From: Deltaproteobacteria bacterium
Lineage (GTDB): Bacteria; Desulfobacterota_B; Binatia; UBA9968
NCBI GenBank assembly: GCA_022545745.1
Contig: JACZQL010000142.1
Span: forward strand, 1-5,449
DNA: 5,449 nucleotides
Reading direction: 5' to 3'
The position numbers were made by a program, and so were the translations under genes. The notes under the pieces are model-generated. The model made no database searches and was not told the origin of the DNA. It was given only the letters and a program-made list of their open reading frames with translations. Each line of letters opens with the position of its first letter. The first letter of the stretch is position 1. Shown here piece by piece: positions 5,351 through 5,449 of the stretch.

Positions 5351-5449
5351 AGCTCATTCTTGCCGATTGTTTACCTTTGCCTCGCTTGTCTCCCGTTGTC
5401 TGAGTCGTTTGCTGGTTCTCCAAAGGGACGCAAGAGGTCACCTCCAGGC

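Larger units (their letters stand above)
5026..5353. repeat. Possible composite repeat element bounded by inverted GCTAGCAGG
   Basis: GCTAGCAGG (5026-5034) recurs in inverse as CCTGCTAGC (5345-5353), and the similarity continues inward in degenerate form. Read in the proper direction, three related units occur: GCAGGTTGTTGATAAAAG (5030-5047), GCAGGCTGGTCAAAAAG (5054-5070) and, on the other strand, GCAGGCTACTGAAAAAG (5350-5334). The interval of 328 bp could be one intergenic repeat element. No target duplication was found, so its edges are uncertain. Confidence 0.4.

Noticed and set aside
5349..5449. 3' end of a minus-strand gene entering from the right edge
   Set aside because: Two minus-strand frames are open to the edge, ending at TAG 5349-5351 (32 codons) and TAA 5371-5373 (25 codons). 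Neither shows a motif and both are too short to tell from chance. Sequence beyond 5449 would decide.

Overview
The window looks like chromosome from a Gram-negative (diderm) bacterium of moderate GC. Two things suggest this: an Mla-type lipid ABC transporter, which serves an outer membrane, and a long proteobacterial-style SpeA arginine decarboxylase. The intergenic repeat style (degenerate GCAGGCTG-TGAAAAAG units, drifting heptamers) reminds me of Nitrospirota, NC10 or Desulfobacterota genomes. That is an impression from memory, and no marker here fixes the taxon.

Layout. Positions 1-1684 read leftward: a 63-residue zinc-ribbon protein (1684-1493), then a STAS-MlaE permease (1365-232), then the start of its MlaF-type ATPase (227-1, cut by the window edge). 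The last two are tightly coupled, with 4 bases between them, behind a plausible sigma70-type promoter at 1433-1405. Positions 1685-1928 form a divergent intergenic region. It holds a perfect 17-bp inverted repeat whose near arm contains the zinc-ribbon gene's ribosome binding site, a two-copy ~21-bp tandem repeat, and a 12-bp palindrome. Positions 1929-4977 read rightward: a HAD-superfamily hydrolase with a strong ribosome binding site, then speA behind a near-consensus promoter with a very short leader. Between them, 5 bases after the HAD stop codon, lies a 191-bp non-autonomous transposable element (MITE) with 13-bp terminal inverted repeats and a CTAA target duplication. Positions 4978-5449 contain no gene I can support. 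They hold several alternative hairpins, about 18 consecutive degenerate 7-nt units, a perfect 16-bp palindrome, and GCTAGCAGG boundaries in inverted orientation.

Function. The leftward pair is half of a lipid-trafficking machine of the inner membrane; the MlaD-type substrate-binding gene would be expected beyond the left edge. SpeA makes agmatine from arginine, the entry to polyamine synthesis. The HAD and zinc-ribbon proteins have no evident link to either pathway. I see no defence island, prophage, CRISPR array, RNA gene or convincing new multi-gene system. The points worth a second look are the mobile and repetitive elements and the architecture of the divergent intergenic region.
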